Positions 33,656 to 43,990 of a DNA stretch of 64,000 nt are shown here, piece after piece; the stretch's first letter is position 1, and the number at the start of each line of letters is the position of its first letter. Location of the stretch: NCBI RefSeq assembly GCF_000143415.4, contig NW_003314328.1:125916-189915 (forward strand), in the 5' to 3' direction. This DNA is from Selaginella moellendorffii (Eukaryota > Streptophyta > Lycopodiopsida > Selaginellales > Selaginellaceae). Made by a program: the position numbers and the translations under genes. The notes below the pieces were generated by a model. The model was not told the DNA's origin. It did not search any database and saw only the letters and a program-made list of their open reading frames with translations.

Positions 33656-34459
33656 TTGCAGTGGAAACTTCTTAAGAAGACATTCAGGTTTTGCCGTGAG
33701 GCATTTTCGTTTGCCACGAAGCTGGAAAGAGAGCTTCTAGTCGACCTAGGGATTGCTAGAGTTGATTTTGACCAAGCCATCATCCCGTCAGAGTCACCTT
33801 GTGTAGCTATTCGCCCGTCCACACCAAAGCCCATCACTATTGAGCATACACCTCCGACTCTTGAGAACTTTGCCAATGAGATACGGCAGTTGAAGGAGAT
33901 CAATCTTCAGCAGCAATCACTCCATGACAAACTGCTCCAGGAGCTGGTGGAGTCCAAGAAAGAGGCCGCTACAGCTCGAGAACGCAAATTTAAATCCCAC
34001 TGGTGCACTCACTATGAGACGAACACACACAACACACAGTGCTTCTTCAAGCTTCACCCAGAGCTTCAGCCTCCATCTTCTCAACGTGTCCAACAACATC
34101 CCTCCACATCATCTCAGGGTCCAAAGACGTATCAAGAGCAGTTGGAACGACAAACAATTGAGGCAGCCCCTTCGTCAAGCAAAGGCAAGGCACCAGCCTC
34201 ATCGGTCAACACGATTTTGGTAGCCGAGGAACTCTATAAGCAACAAAAGCAAACCGCAGCTACTCGAGCCCAAGCAAAGAAGAAGGCAGCCGCTCAGCCT
34301 GCCACAAATCCCCCAGCGCCAGTTGAGAATGAATCTCCATTGGCATCAGGCCTAGTGACACAGAGGGTGGCTTGTAAGCTCCCCTTCAAGTCACTACTCT
34401 CTCCTCCTCCTAAGATCTCACTAACAGCTATTCTTGTTCTGGAACTGGTTCTTCAATAG
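33656..34459 (+). pseudogene. Gypsy gag fragment
   Basis: 267 open codons starting in an upstream frame: LLKKTFRFCREAFSFATKL, DLGIARVDFDQAI, a coiled-coil stretch (EIRQLKEINLQQQSLHDKLLQEL), a CxxH-like remnant (WCTHYETNTHNTQCFFKLH) and a long Gln/Ala/Ser-rich linker. It is the same family as the minus-strand gag at 9.3-9.9 kb. Confidence 0.7.
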
Positions 34460-34588
34460 CTGGTTGACACTCCCGTCACCTTTTTGCTCCGAAACATGTT
34501 GTGTCTTGTCCCGGGATTCGGCTAGCATTTAGAGGAGTTTGCACGGCCAAAAACACCAGAGAGCACTCTCAAGAGGACTCCTCAAGAG

Positions 34589-34999
34589 GTGCACATTGTC
34601 GATATGACAAGATATGGTGGAGATCCTGGTCCATTCTTCGTCCCGGTGCAGATCGGTACTTCCTCTTGTAGGATGGATGCTTTGGTTGACTCTGGTTCTG
34701 GAAGCAACATTATCTCTCTCGAGGCTGCCCTTTCAGCACAGCTACAGATCACTGAGAGCTCCTCCATCATGCTCAAAACCTTCGCCAACCATACCATTCC
34801 TCCAATGGGAATTTGCTGTGATGTCAAGGTCTCTGTGAAGGGTGTTATTTCTGAGGTGAATCTCCTCGTGGTTGACTACCAACACTTTGGAATGTCCTCT
34901 TTGAAGGACTCTATCATCCTTGGCCACTCATGGCAAGTCACAGCCTATTGCACCATTGACAGCGCAAAAGGCAAGATGGAAATTAGTGATGGAAATTAG
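34589..34999 (+). pseudogene. Gypsy aspartic protease-like fragment
   Basis: 136 codons with MDALVDSGSGSNIISLEAAL (retropepsin DSG active site), a beta-rich middle and DSIILGHSWQVTAYCTID (ILGxxW block). The catalytic Asp-Ser-Gly is intact. It is separated from gag by a stop. Confidence 0.75.
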
Positions 35000-35859
35000 C
35001 GCCACCTTTCTCAACAACCACGGCAGAGCTCTTTCTCGGCAAGCCCAGTAGGCTCAGACTAAGATGGCCTCCACACCACACTTTCCTCTTGAACTCACAG
35101 AGGTTTTTCCTAAGTTGGTGGTGGAGTCGACCATCTAAATGACGGATGTTTTCTCATGCAATGCAATTGACATGGTTGGAGGTGAGTCAGATAGCCAGAG
35201 ACATCTCTCAGCTTCACTCTCTTTATTTGAGAGTAAGCCCAAGCCTTTAACCACGCCCTCTTTATTTGATGGCGGGGCTTATAGAGTACGGGCTGCTACA
35301 TCCAGCTTTCCGGAGTGTTTCTCGATAGTGGAAGGGCTTCTCGATTCATTTCTTACATGGGACCAACTTTCTCTTATGGAGCTAGATGACACAGTCGCTC
35401 CAGATCATGTCCTTCTTTCGCAAGACACAGTTGAACTCAATCCTCCTCAGCAACTATTTGAGGTGTCACACAGCCAGCATCTTCCTACTAAAATTGCGGT
35501 AGCTGATGAATCCGAGCATATTTTGTCATGCTGTTTTTTGGAGATGGAAGATGACATCCAGTCACACAATTGGCAGGAAGAGTCAAGCAAATTAGACACA
35601 TACTGCATGCGAGTTATAGCTCTTTGAGTTCAGAATTTCCTACCATGGAGCCCCTGGTATAGATCCAGGGGTATTACACTGAAACTTTAGCACCAGACTT
35701 AGACTGGACTTTGGTGGAGGATCTTCCTTCACTTGCGGAGTACCTGGCTATAGTCCTTGTATTGGACATCGAGCGCTCAGAGCATCAGAAGCAAAGAGAA
35801 CAACAAACAAAGACTCTGGATCCAACAACAGCATTCTTGCCTGACTTCCAGAGTCAGTC

Positions 35860-36290
35860 TTGCTGGATGTGGTGTCCCCAGCATCTTTATTTGAAGAAGA
35901 GGACACTCCTATGATTACAACTTATTTCGACGGTGCTTTCTGCCCCAAAAACCAGGTTGCCGCCATTGGAGTTTGGATGAGTGATTCTGCGGAGAACAAA
36001 GTAGCCGACCTCTCTATCACTTTGCCAACAACATCAGCTAATGAAGCAGAGTACTTGGCGGCTATTAGTGCTATGAAGTTGGCCACAGATCTCAAGTTTA
36101 GGCAAGCACTTCCATTGGAGATGCGCAACTCATCATACGCCAACTTACTGGAGAATACCAAGTCCGCAAAGAGAACTTGAAAGAGCTATGGTAGCAGGTG
36201 GTCAACCTGAAGGATGAGTTCTCTCAAGTGACTTTTCAAAGTGTCCCTCGTGAAGAAAAATTTTGGGCGGACAAGTTATCACATCAAGCA
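35860..36290 (+). pseudogene. Gypsy RNase H-like fragment
   Basis: TYFDGAFC (first-strand Asp) and NEAEYLAAISAMK (helix with Glu) are the diagnostic RNase H blocks of the additional or archaeal-type domain in some gypsy lineages. The end VPREEKFWADKLSH matches the usual RxxNxxADxLS block. The frame is broken between 36120 and 36200. Confidence 0.6.
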
Positions 36291-37640
36291 ATCACCATGA
36301 TGCGAGAGGCAAAAGGCACTCCCTGCTCTTTGGTTTCCAAGGTCAGGGAGGGTTTCCACGTCCATTCCTCTTCTCCAGCCTCGCTTCTTCCTTTAAGAAA
36401 CAGCCACAGCTCCTTCTCCTCTGCTATCTTCCCTTCCTCACCTCGTTTGATCAGCGTGCCCAGGCAGGCCGCGAGTGAGACAATCAATCTGGACCAAACC
36501 TTTGAGATAGTTGCTTGAGCCGAGGGGTCCATGTCCTCGAATAGCCTGGTGTAGCAAGCCTTCCATATCTCTGCTAGTGTGCATCCCCAAAGTGCATCGA
36601 AGAGCTCCTGGTGGAGATTCTTAATGTGTGTCCAAGTTTGGTTGAGTTGATCAAAGTGTGGGGCCTCGTTGTGTCTCCACTTCCATGCATCAGGATTCTT
36701 TGTTTTTCCCTGGATGAAGCTACCCCAGAGCACTGATTCGTATGTGATTGCAGCTCCTCCAGTTGACGTTCGTTTGAGTACCATTGCTGCACCTGGACAT
36801 TCACATAAGATGTGTCGCTGTGTTTCTATGGCACCACAGGCCTTGCAAGCTGTGTTCGGGAGATATATGGCCACCAGAGAGGGAAGACGTTCTTGTTGGG
36901 CCAGCCAGATGAAGTAGTGGTTCTTAGCTTACCAGTGCCCCTTCCAGATCTTGTTGATGTAGTGTAAGTGGTTCTTGGAGTGGATCTATTGGGCCTTTGC
37001 TTTCCAGATGAGGGAGGATCAAGTCGGCACCCTGATCAGTTTTCGGCCCAGCTTGGTCTCGAACTGGAAGAAGTCCTTGCACATGGTTCCTCTCTAATGC
37101 CACTCTATGGGATCCCACTTGAGTTCATCCAAGGTTTGTTGGCGGAACCAGTAGAGGCAAGCATATTGTTTTTCTAGGATCAATGGATCAACATTGGCAG
37201 TTTTTTTCTCCATTTGAATCACTCTGATCAGTTTAGCTCTACTCATATCGGGGAGGTCCTCGTACTCAAGGGTGATGATGGGGTACAAGTGTCCAGCCTA
37301 TCCTGCCTCAAAGATTAGTCCCGATGCCATGTTGGGGAGGGTGCATACAATCGACTCGTCCACCTTCCACCATCATGGTATTGGTCTTCTTGTAGGTTTA
37401 GTCATTCAAGGCATGCGTGTTTGGCTACTAAAAAGGCTGTCTGGAATTTACGCATCCTGTGTTCTGAGATGGTTAATCCGTAGAAGGCACTAATTCGGTC
37501 ACAGTTGTTGGCCGTCTGGTTGGGCTGGATCATGGTGTTTGCCTCTACGAAGGTTCTCATCCCTACTCTGTGCAGGTCTTTGCATATCTGGTCCAGGCCA
37601 CGATCCTCTAAAGCTCCGAGCATTTTACCATTGACAGCGA
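36284..37640 (-). pseudogene. LINE ORF2 C-terminal region with zinc-binding domain
   Basis: CKACGAIETQRHILCECPGA (C-x2-C-x7-H-x3-C) is the zf-RVT block. Upstream, short frames contain IYPIITLEYEDLPDM and KWDPIEWH-like stretches of the thumb/linker. It ends beside the gypsy relic. Confidence 0.65.
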
Positions 37641-38253
37641 AGAGTTTGCTCAGGAAAATTGGCTGCCTGTCCAGTTGTTCTTTGGTACGAAGTGGTTTAT
37701 ATTCCAGCTTGCATTTGAATTGCCTCTAGAGCTTGAACAGCTTTCCTGAGAACATGTGAGCCTTTGTCATTTTGAGTTTGGTGTCCGAGAAGAGCCATTG
37801 TTCATTTATCACCTAGTTTTGTCTAGTGTGCTCGTTCCTGTCTGGGAGGACTTTCAAAAGTTGTGCTCGCAGCAGTATTCTCCATGGTTGGTTGTCAGGC
37901 ATGAGCATCCTCATGAAAATCTTGAAGAGGAGAGCCTTGCATTGTTCTTCGATGTCAATAATATTGAGGCCCCCTTCGTGCTTCGAAAGTGTTACTGATT
38001 GCCAGTTGACCTTTGCTCCACCACATGAGATGCAGGAGGAGCCTTTCCAGACATAGGTTTGAATGAGTTGGTTCATTTCCTGGATCATTCGTTTGTCCAT
38101 ATTCCAGCATGCTGCCAGGAACCAGATCGCTCCAAGCAGGATGCTGTTTGCCACCACGCAGCGTGCTGAGAATGATAGTTTTCTGCTCGCCCAGAACTTG
38201 AGTTGATCCCTTAGTTTTGTAACTTCTTTTTGGTTCTAAGGTTCTGGATCATA

Positions 38254-39380
38254 CTAGCGTCCGACTTGGAATCCAAGGTAGCAGGTGGTCTCCTCCATGT
38301 CCAGCCATTTGAAGCCCAGCTCCGTGCCCCATGTTGGAGGTCTGCCGGGGGGGAGCCATAGTCCTACTGATTTGTGCCAGTTTATTTTTGATCCCATGGC
38401 CTCATTGAAGAAGTCCAGGTCCCTTTTGACGTTTGAGAGGTTCTCCGATGATCCCTCCACGATCAGGCTTGTGTCGTCTGCAAAGGCTGAGGATAGAAGG
38501 TCCTCCTTTGAGGCTTTGTTCATGTCCTGAAGCGCAGAGCCACAGCCTGGAAGGGGCATACCTTTCGGGCCCTCTGGTTGGGCAAGGTAGTAGGCCAGAG
38601 CATCCGCAATGAACAGGAACAGGTATGGTGCAAGGGGGTATCCTTGGCAGACCGATCTTTCAAATTTGAAGGACTGTCCCATGGTTCTGTTGATTGTAAC
38701 CCTGCTTGATGCCGAGTGGTACAGGGATGCTGTCCATTCCACGAACTGCAGAGGAACTCTTTGCTTGATCATTATGGCCTGGAGAACTTTCCAATCCACC
38801 CGGTCATAGGCTTTTTCGAAGTCCAAGAGAATGATTGTGATCTGCTCTGCCATGTCTTTGGTGTGTTCTTGCACCAGAAGGACTATTAGGAGATTGTCCA
38901 CGATTTCCCTACCATCCATGAATCCGTTCTGTCTCCTTGATCGTTTATAGGAGTAGAGGCTTGAGGCGTGATGCCAAGGCTTTTGCTACGATCTTGTACA
39001 TGGTGTTCAGCATAGAGATGGGCCTTCAGTTTTTGAGGTGGGACATATCTCCTTTTATTGGTATTAGCGCAATGATCCCATCCATAGCTCCTTCTGGCCA
39101 CTTCCCAGCTCACATGGTTTCTTGCCACATCTTGAGAACTTCTGGTCCGATCCATTCCCAGTTTTGTTTGTAGAAGGCTGGTGGCATGCCGTCCTCCCTT
39201 GGCATCTTGTCGTCCTTGAGGTCATCCAAGGCGTCTTTTAATTCTCACAGTGTGAAAGGTCTCGTTAGTCTGGTGTTCATTGGTGGGGTGTACTTGGTCG
39301 GGATATGCTCTAGCACTCGCTCAAGTTTCTCTTGCCTGACCTCATCCCATGGTTCCTCCTTGAAAAGCTGGGAGTAGTAG
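38254..39380 (-). pseudogene. LINE reverse transcriptase domain
   Basis: ITIILLDFEKAYDRVDW (motif A, D present), FERSVCQGYPLAPYLFLFIADAL (motif B), SSAFADDTSLIVEGSSENL (catalytic FADD), MGSKINWHKS and YLGFQVGR are classic L1-type RT blocks. The upstream palm starts near 39380 in another frame. The clade is L1-like from the domain order. Confidence 0.85.
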
Positions 39381-39566
39381 TATTCTGCCATGTTGTGCAT
39401 TTGTCGATCTTTGTGTGCAGTTGCCCTTGTTCATCCTTCAATCCGAACATTGGTGGGGAGACCACTTTAGATCTTATGGATCGATAGAACTCCTTGTTCA
39501 GCACGAGCTCGCTTGCGTGCCATCTGATGTGTTCTGCTTTTAGGAAGGCTTCCATCTTGTCAGCCT

Positions 39567-40620
39567 CTATCCTTTCCAGTGGTGCTTAACCTGGATTTTT
39601 TGAGCTTGTAGCCATGGGTCATCCGGGTTGCTGCGAAGGTTAGTGTTGATCGAGGTCAGGACTCTCCGAACCTTTTGGACTGTGTTAAAGACATCTTTCT
39701 GGATCTTGGCTCGAGCCTCTTGAGCAATTTGAAGGGTGAAGGAGTGTAGATTCCCCTTGTGTTTTTTCCATTGCTCGTGCGCTTGGTTATTGTTGGCTTG
39801 CTCCTCAAAGAACTTCTTGGGTATGGCAACTGGCTTCTTTGGACCTCTTGATCTTCGAAAGGGAAGTGTGAGTCTAATTAGATGGTGGTCCGAGAAGTCC
39901 GTGTAGGTGTTGTCGATGTCCAACTTCCCCCCTTGCATGCACAGGTCCATGGTGAGGTAGAAGCGGTCCAGACGACGTTGTATGCCTCTGCGTTGACGTT
40001 CTCGCCATGTGAAGCATGGTTCATGTGTCACAAAACCCGGGATCTCGTAAGCATCACAGGTGCCAATTTGTAAGAGGAACGAGTTCCATGCAAGGTGTTC
40101 CGCACGTGTACGTCTATCCTGGATTATGCCCCCCCATTTATCCTCCTCGTGGTCCACGAAATTGAAGTCACCAACCAGGATCCAATCATCGATTCCGGTT
40201 GGAAGACGATGCTGCAAAATTTGGAAGAAGTGTGCTCGTGAGGTGGAGAGGGATGCTGGGGCGTAGATGTTCAACAGGCCTATGGTTCAAGCATTTACTT
40301 TTATCACTATCATGTGAGTGCGTCCAAGGATTAGGATCTGGTGCGAGGTGCCTAGGGATTGCCATGGTCCTTTAGTGATGATGAGGGTTCCTCCTCGCCT
40401 TCCAACTGCTAGGTTCCAGAAGTGTTTGCCTTTTGAAAACTTAAAGATTGTCTGGTGTTCTTGCATTCTATACTCCTAGAAACAGAAAAAGTCACACTTT
40501 CCTATCACTCCTTCTAACTGGCGAAGGTACTGTCGTAGCCTCGCCTTCTTGTCATTCCATAGCACTCCGTCCTTACTAATGCCTCCTACTTTCCACGAAA
40601 GCACGCTGAGATCAGTCATT
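39567..40620 (-). pseudogene. LINE endonuclease domain
   Basis: Apurinic-type endonuclease blocks: MTDLSVLSWKVGGI (N-terminal N/W strand), LNIYAPASLSTSRAHFF (NxYxP), ILVGDFNFVDHEEDKWG (GDFN catalytic block) and DFSDHHLIRLTL (SDH active site). Stops near 40475 and 40290 break it. Confidence 0.8.
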
Positions 40621-42719
40621 GTCCTTGTTTGTGGTGATCCAATTGCGTTCCACCCACGAGAATTCACGATCTCTCCCTCCTCTCGCGGGGATGACGCTGC
40701 TTTTGGTGAGAAGGGCTGTGTGCAGCTCCATGTTGTTGCCCACGATTGTGGCCTTGTCTACTTCCACATGGTACTTAAGATCCTTGATTACCTCGGACGC
40801 TTCTAGAAAGCTGTGTACTCCATTCTTTGGGAGCTGATCGCGTGCCATGTGGAAGGTGGGTGTGACATATCCGACCAGAGGGCCACTCCATAGTGCTAGG
40901 TACTTCCTGGGATGTGTGCTACTTACATGGAGCCACAGATTGACTTTGAGTCGCATGAATCGTTGGGAGGAGGATGCCTGCCCTCGCGGCACCGGGTCCT
41001 CTGATGGGGATCTCTCCACTCGTGCTCGTTCCAGGGACGGGGAGCGTTGGATAGTGTGTTCTCCACCCCACTGGTCTCTTGTCATCTCAGGTGAAGCTTG
41101 TCCGTCCCTCGGTGCTTCTTCCCTACACTTTGACGCTCTGTTGGACTGTCTCCTAGATGTTCCTCCTTGAGCCGAGTGCACTTTCCCCATGATCCGGATC
41201 TTGTTAGGGATTGGCGCCTTCCCAGTGTACAGAACGTGGATGAGCTGATCCCCTGACTCCTCCCTTGTTGCCTATTTCCCGAGGTACTGAGCGAAGCCCT
41301 CCACCATCATTGCCAAGAACACCGGGGTGTTGTCTGTCTCACACAGGTCCTCGACAAGTAGATCCAGCTCCATTGTTGGGTGGTGAACCAAGTCCTTCTG
41401 GCTCGGAGAGAATCCTGGCGGGAATTTGTAGAAGAACAACTCATCACCCTCTGCTTGAGGACCAGGGCTCGCCAGTTTTTCTCCATGCTCACCTCCACGC
41501 TGTAGTAGTTCCTGCCGAGGAACGTGACTGGTCTCCCCCAAAATGATACTCTTGCCTCTTCGAGACCTTCCTTGAGCCCTTCCAATGCTGCTTGCCGGTG
41601 CGGTTTGTTCCCTTTGAAGATTGCCAAGATCAAGTTCTTGGCTGCCTTGGCTTGTCGTTCCTGCAGTTCCATGAGGACCTCATTCGCCTCCACATGCAGT
41701 TCTCCTGGGACTGGTGCTGTGACATCCAACATTGCTAGTGCAGCAGCTGAATGGGGCGAGACGTCCTTCTCCACATTTATGTCCAGCTCATCCACCCTTG
41801 TCCATCCGAGATAGAGTACGTTTGACTCCTTCATCTTCTCGAGCGGGACGGCTGGTATTGCTTTCTCCTTGCTGGTCCTGGTCACAACTCTCAGAGCTGG
41901 TGTTTTTGGAGCCTTGGTGGTCTTTTCAATCTGGTCCCCCTCTGAGTCCACCTCTTTCCCTTGCCTCTCCTCTATCGCCGCTTGGATGACTCATTCCTTC
42001 TGCTGTGTGTCCATGAACAACGTGCTCAAACCCAATGAGGAAGAGTGTGAGTCAGGCGAGGTCTGTTGTGGCATGTCCTCCAGTGTTTCATCCACATACT
42101 TGCCAATTCCCTTCAAAGCTGAGACCGATGGGATCCTTTCAAACGTGGACATCATGACTAGCAGTGTTGTGTTCAGCGGAGGGATAATTGTTTGCCTGGA
42201 AGACAAGGCCTTTGGAGCTCTCTTTGATTTTTTGCCCCCCATCGCAGTCAGTTTCTTCTTCTTTGTGATCTTGACTGTATCGGCGGACGAGGAGGGAGCA
42301 GCTCGAGTTGGTTCTCTAGTTGTTTTTGCTGTTGTTGTTGGCCGAGGTGGGGTGGCTTGGGCCGCATTTGCCTCTGGTTCTGGTTCCGCAGCTTCGTTGT
42401 CCTTCGGGGGCGGCAGTGGGCACTGCTTGAGCTTGATCAAGAGCTTCATCCCCGTGCTTCTCGTTTCTGGTCAATGCTCCACCACAGCTCTCTCCTCATC
42501 ATCAGGGGTGTTCTGAGTCGTGTCCGTGTGGGGGGAATCTTCCAGTTCGTCCTCTAGTGGTGGACTGCGCTTTCGCATGTTCTTTGTACGCGGCATTTCC
42601 TTCTTTGTTCCGGTCCTGTGTTCAGCAAAGAGTTCACGGATCAACGCTACTCCTCGAGGATGATGCGGTGGTTCTGTTGAGGTACTACTGGCAATTTTTT
42701 GAGTCAGAGAGGGGGGCAT
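40612..42719 (-). pseudogene. LINE ORF1 (nucleic-acid-binding) remnant
   Basis: It is read in pieces: 42719-42471, 42449-41991, 41951-41307, 41541-41272 and 41190-40612. The middle is Lys/Pro/Ala-rich (KITKKKKLTAMGGKKSKR). Residues such as SFWGRPVTFLGRNYYSVEV, ELFFYKFPPGF and FHMARDQLPKNG are plausible DUF4283-like ORF1 blocks of plant LINEs. The assignment is by position and composition. Confidence 0.55.
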
Positions 42720-42868
42720 GTGGGGGGAGGCGTGTGGGGAGTCAAGCTGTGGGGAAGGGAGGGGAGAGAAGTCAATGTATGATCGAGAGGGTGGAGAGGA
42801 GACAAATCGGGGAGCAAGCGGGTAGGGAGGAGAGCAGACCTCTTGGTTGCTGGCGTGATGCTCCTATG

Positions 42869-42890
42869 CTCTATTTCGTTAAAGTGGGAT
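42869..42890 (+). repeat. Terminal inverted repeat, left end of copy 2
   Basis: 22 bp starting GCTCTATTTCG. It continues inside with TTTATTCAGTAAAATGGGAC, which is the gene-A-side subterminal sequence. The flank outside is GCTCCTAT, in the 5' end of the LINE. Confidence 0.85.
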
Positions 42891-43525
42891 TTATTCAGTA
42901 AAATGGGACTAGGTACAAATTTTCAAGTATTTGAAAATGACGTGAAATTATATGTTTTTTGTCCAGGGGCTAGACATATCTGGGACATGGTGACTAGCGC
43001 GGTGACTTTATGTCCAGACTGAGTCCATCTGGTTGTATAATAAATCTCATTGTCAAGGTGAACAAGCCGAATCTGAAGCTAAAGAAGAGCGATGGCATGC
43101 GCGCAAACACTATTTGTTTGTTCATTGAGCGTGTGGTGAGCTTTCCAAGATGAACGTCATTCCTATTAGCCAGACATATCACTTAATGGTGAGAACATTT
43201 AGATATTATTCAATGTTATCTTTTTCTAACGAATCTAATTGTGAAGGTGTAGCAAGAGGCATTGCTAGTCTGGAGAAGTCATTTAACTCATTTGACCCTT
43301 AGTGTATTTTCATGAAACTAAATAACATTCATATTATTAAGGAATTTCTCTAGTACCTTTTTTTTACAACATAGAGGCTTGCATTTCTTTCAAAGGTGAT
43401 TTAGTAAAAGGCCTGAGGGCACATGCCATTCTATTTCTCAGACCGGTATTAAGATATACTAGTGCAAAGGGAAAAAGGTATTTGGTGATCAAGTAAATGG
43501 CATGAGGGCACACGCCATTATAAGC

Positions 43526-43783
43526 CTAAGCGCTAGTGGACACCTCCTTTTTGGTACTCTCAGCGGTACTATCATCCTTCTCCGGGTCAGTTGTTTTGCT
43601 TTGGATTGTTGTCTCTGACGTTACTGGGGCGTTCTCGATAGTTGTTAATGTTGCCGTTTGTTCAGAAAAATGATCACCTGGAGTATAGTACGGGGAGTTT
43701 GGAAGACTTATATATTCTACATCTTCACCTATCTCCTTCTCCGTCTCCTTTTCTGCCTCACTTACAGATTTTGTGCTTGCCAT
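43526..43783 (-). CDS. Gene C, copy 2: small acidic protein, 85 aa
   Basis: The ORF has an ATG and no interruption. It is rich in Glu, Thr, Ser and Lys (SEAEKETEKEIGEDVEYIS, TTENAP-like stretch, STKKEVSTSA) with no hydrophobic core and no known domain. It follows gene A. In copy 1 a stop cuts it at codon 32. It could be an accessory protein or an alternative terminal exon of gene A. An upstream ATATTTTAG could serve as a splice acceptor. Confidence 0.5.
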   Translation of the reverse strand: MASTKSVSEAEKETEKEIGEDVEYISLPNSPYYTPGDHFSEQTATLTTIENAPVTSETTIQSKTTDPEKDDSTAESTKKEVSTSA

Positions 43784-43990
43784 GAGAACGCTCTTCACCC
43801 TAAAATATGGAGTTCGTTATGTTATAAAAGGAAACCAACACACACGCTGCAAGGGAATGATGGTACATAAAGCACGTAAGCCCACAATATGGGTTTATGT
43901 GCCATTAATATGGGCCACACGCCATATTATTAGATTTATGCACGTGTGATTGGTAAATGCATATGTCACATCATCTCAGGCCACATGCCA

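Larger units (their letters stand above)
33300..36340 (+). mobile_element. Third Ty3/gypsy relic: gag, protease, RNase H (+)
   Basis: Order along the plus strand: leader shared with 9.9 kb; gag (33656-34459); protease (34589-34999); a degraded stretch; an RNase H-like fragment at 35860-36180 (TTYFDGAFCPKNQVAAIGVW, ANEAEYLAAISAMKLA) continuing to 36290 (QSVPREEKFWADKLSHQAI). No RT or integrase is present between protease and RNase H, so the pol region is deleted or diverged. It is truncated at about 36330 by the 3' end of the LINE. Confidence 0.65.
36284..42868 (-). mobile_element. L1-like LINE, nearly full length, degraded
   Basis: On the minus strand: a 5' region (42868-42720), ORF1 (42719 to about 40612), then ORF2 with endonuclease (about 40620-39567), reverse transcriptase (about 39380-38254) and a C-terminal zinc-binding domain (36874-36284). 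Stops and frameshifts occur every few hundred bases. No poly(A) tail was found at the 3' end, where it meets the gypsy relic. Its 5' end meets the terminal repeat of DNA-transposon copy 2. Confidence 0.8.

Noticed and set aside
35139-35627. 162-codon plus-strand frame between protease and RNase H as a host gene
   Set aside because: It sits inside the gypsy relic in the expected position of diverged pol sequence and has no recognisable domain.
42357-42901. Plus-strand frames near the left end of copy 2
   Set aside because: Antisense to LINE ORF1 and its leader; no domain or splice support.
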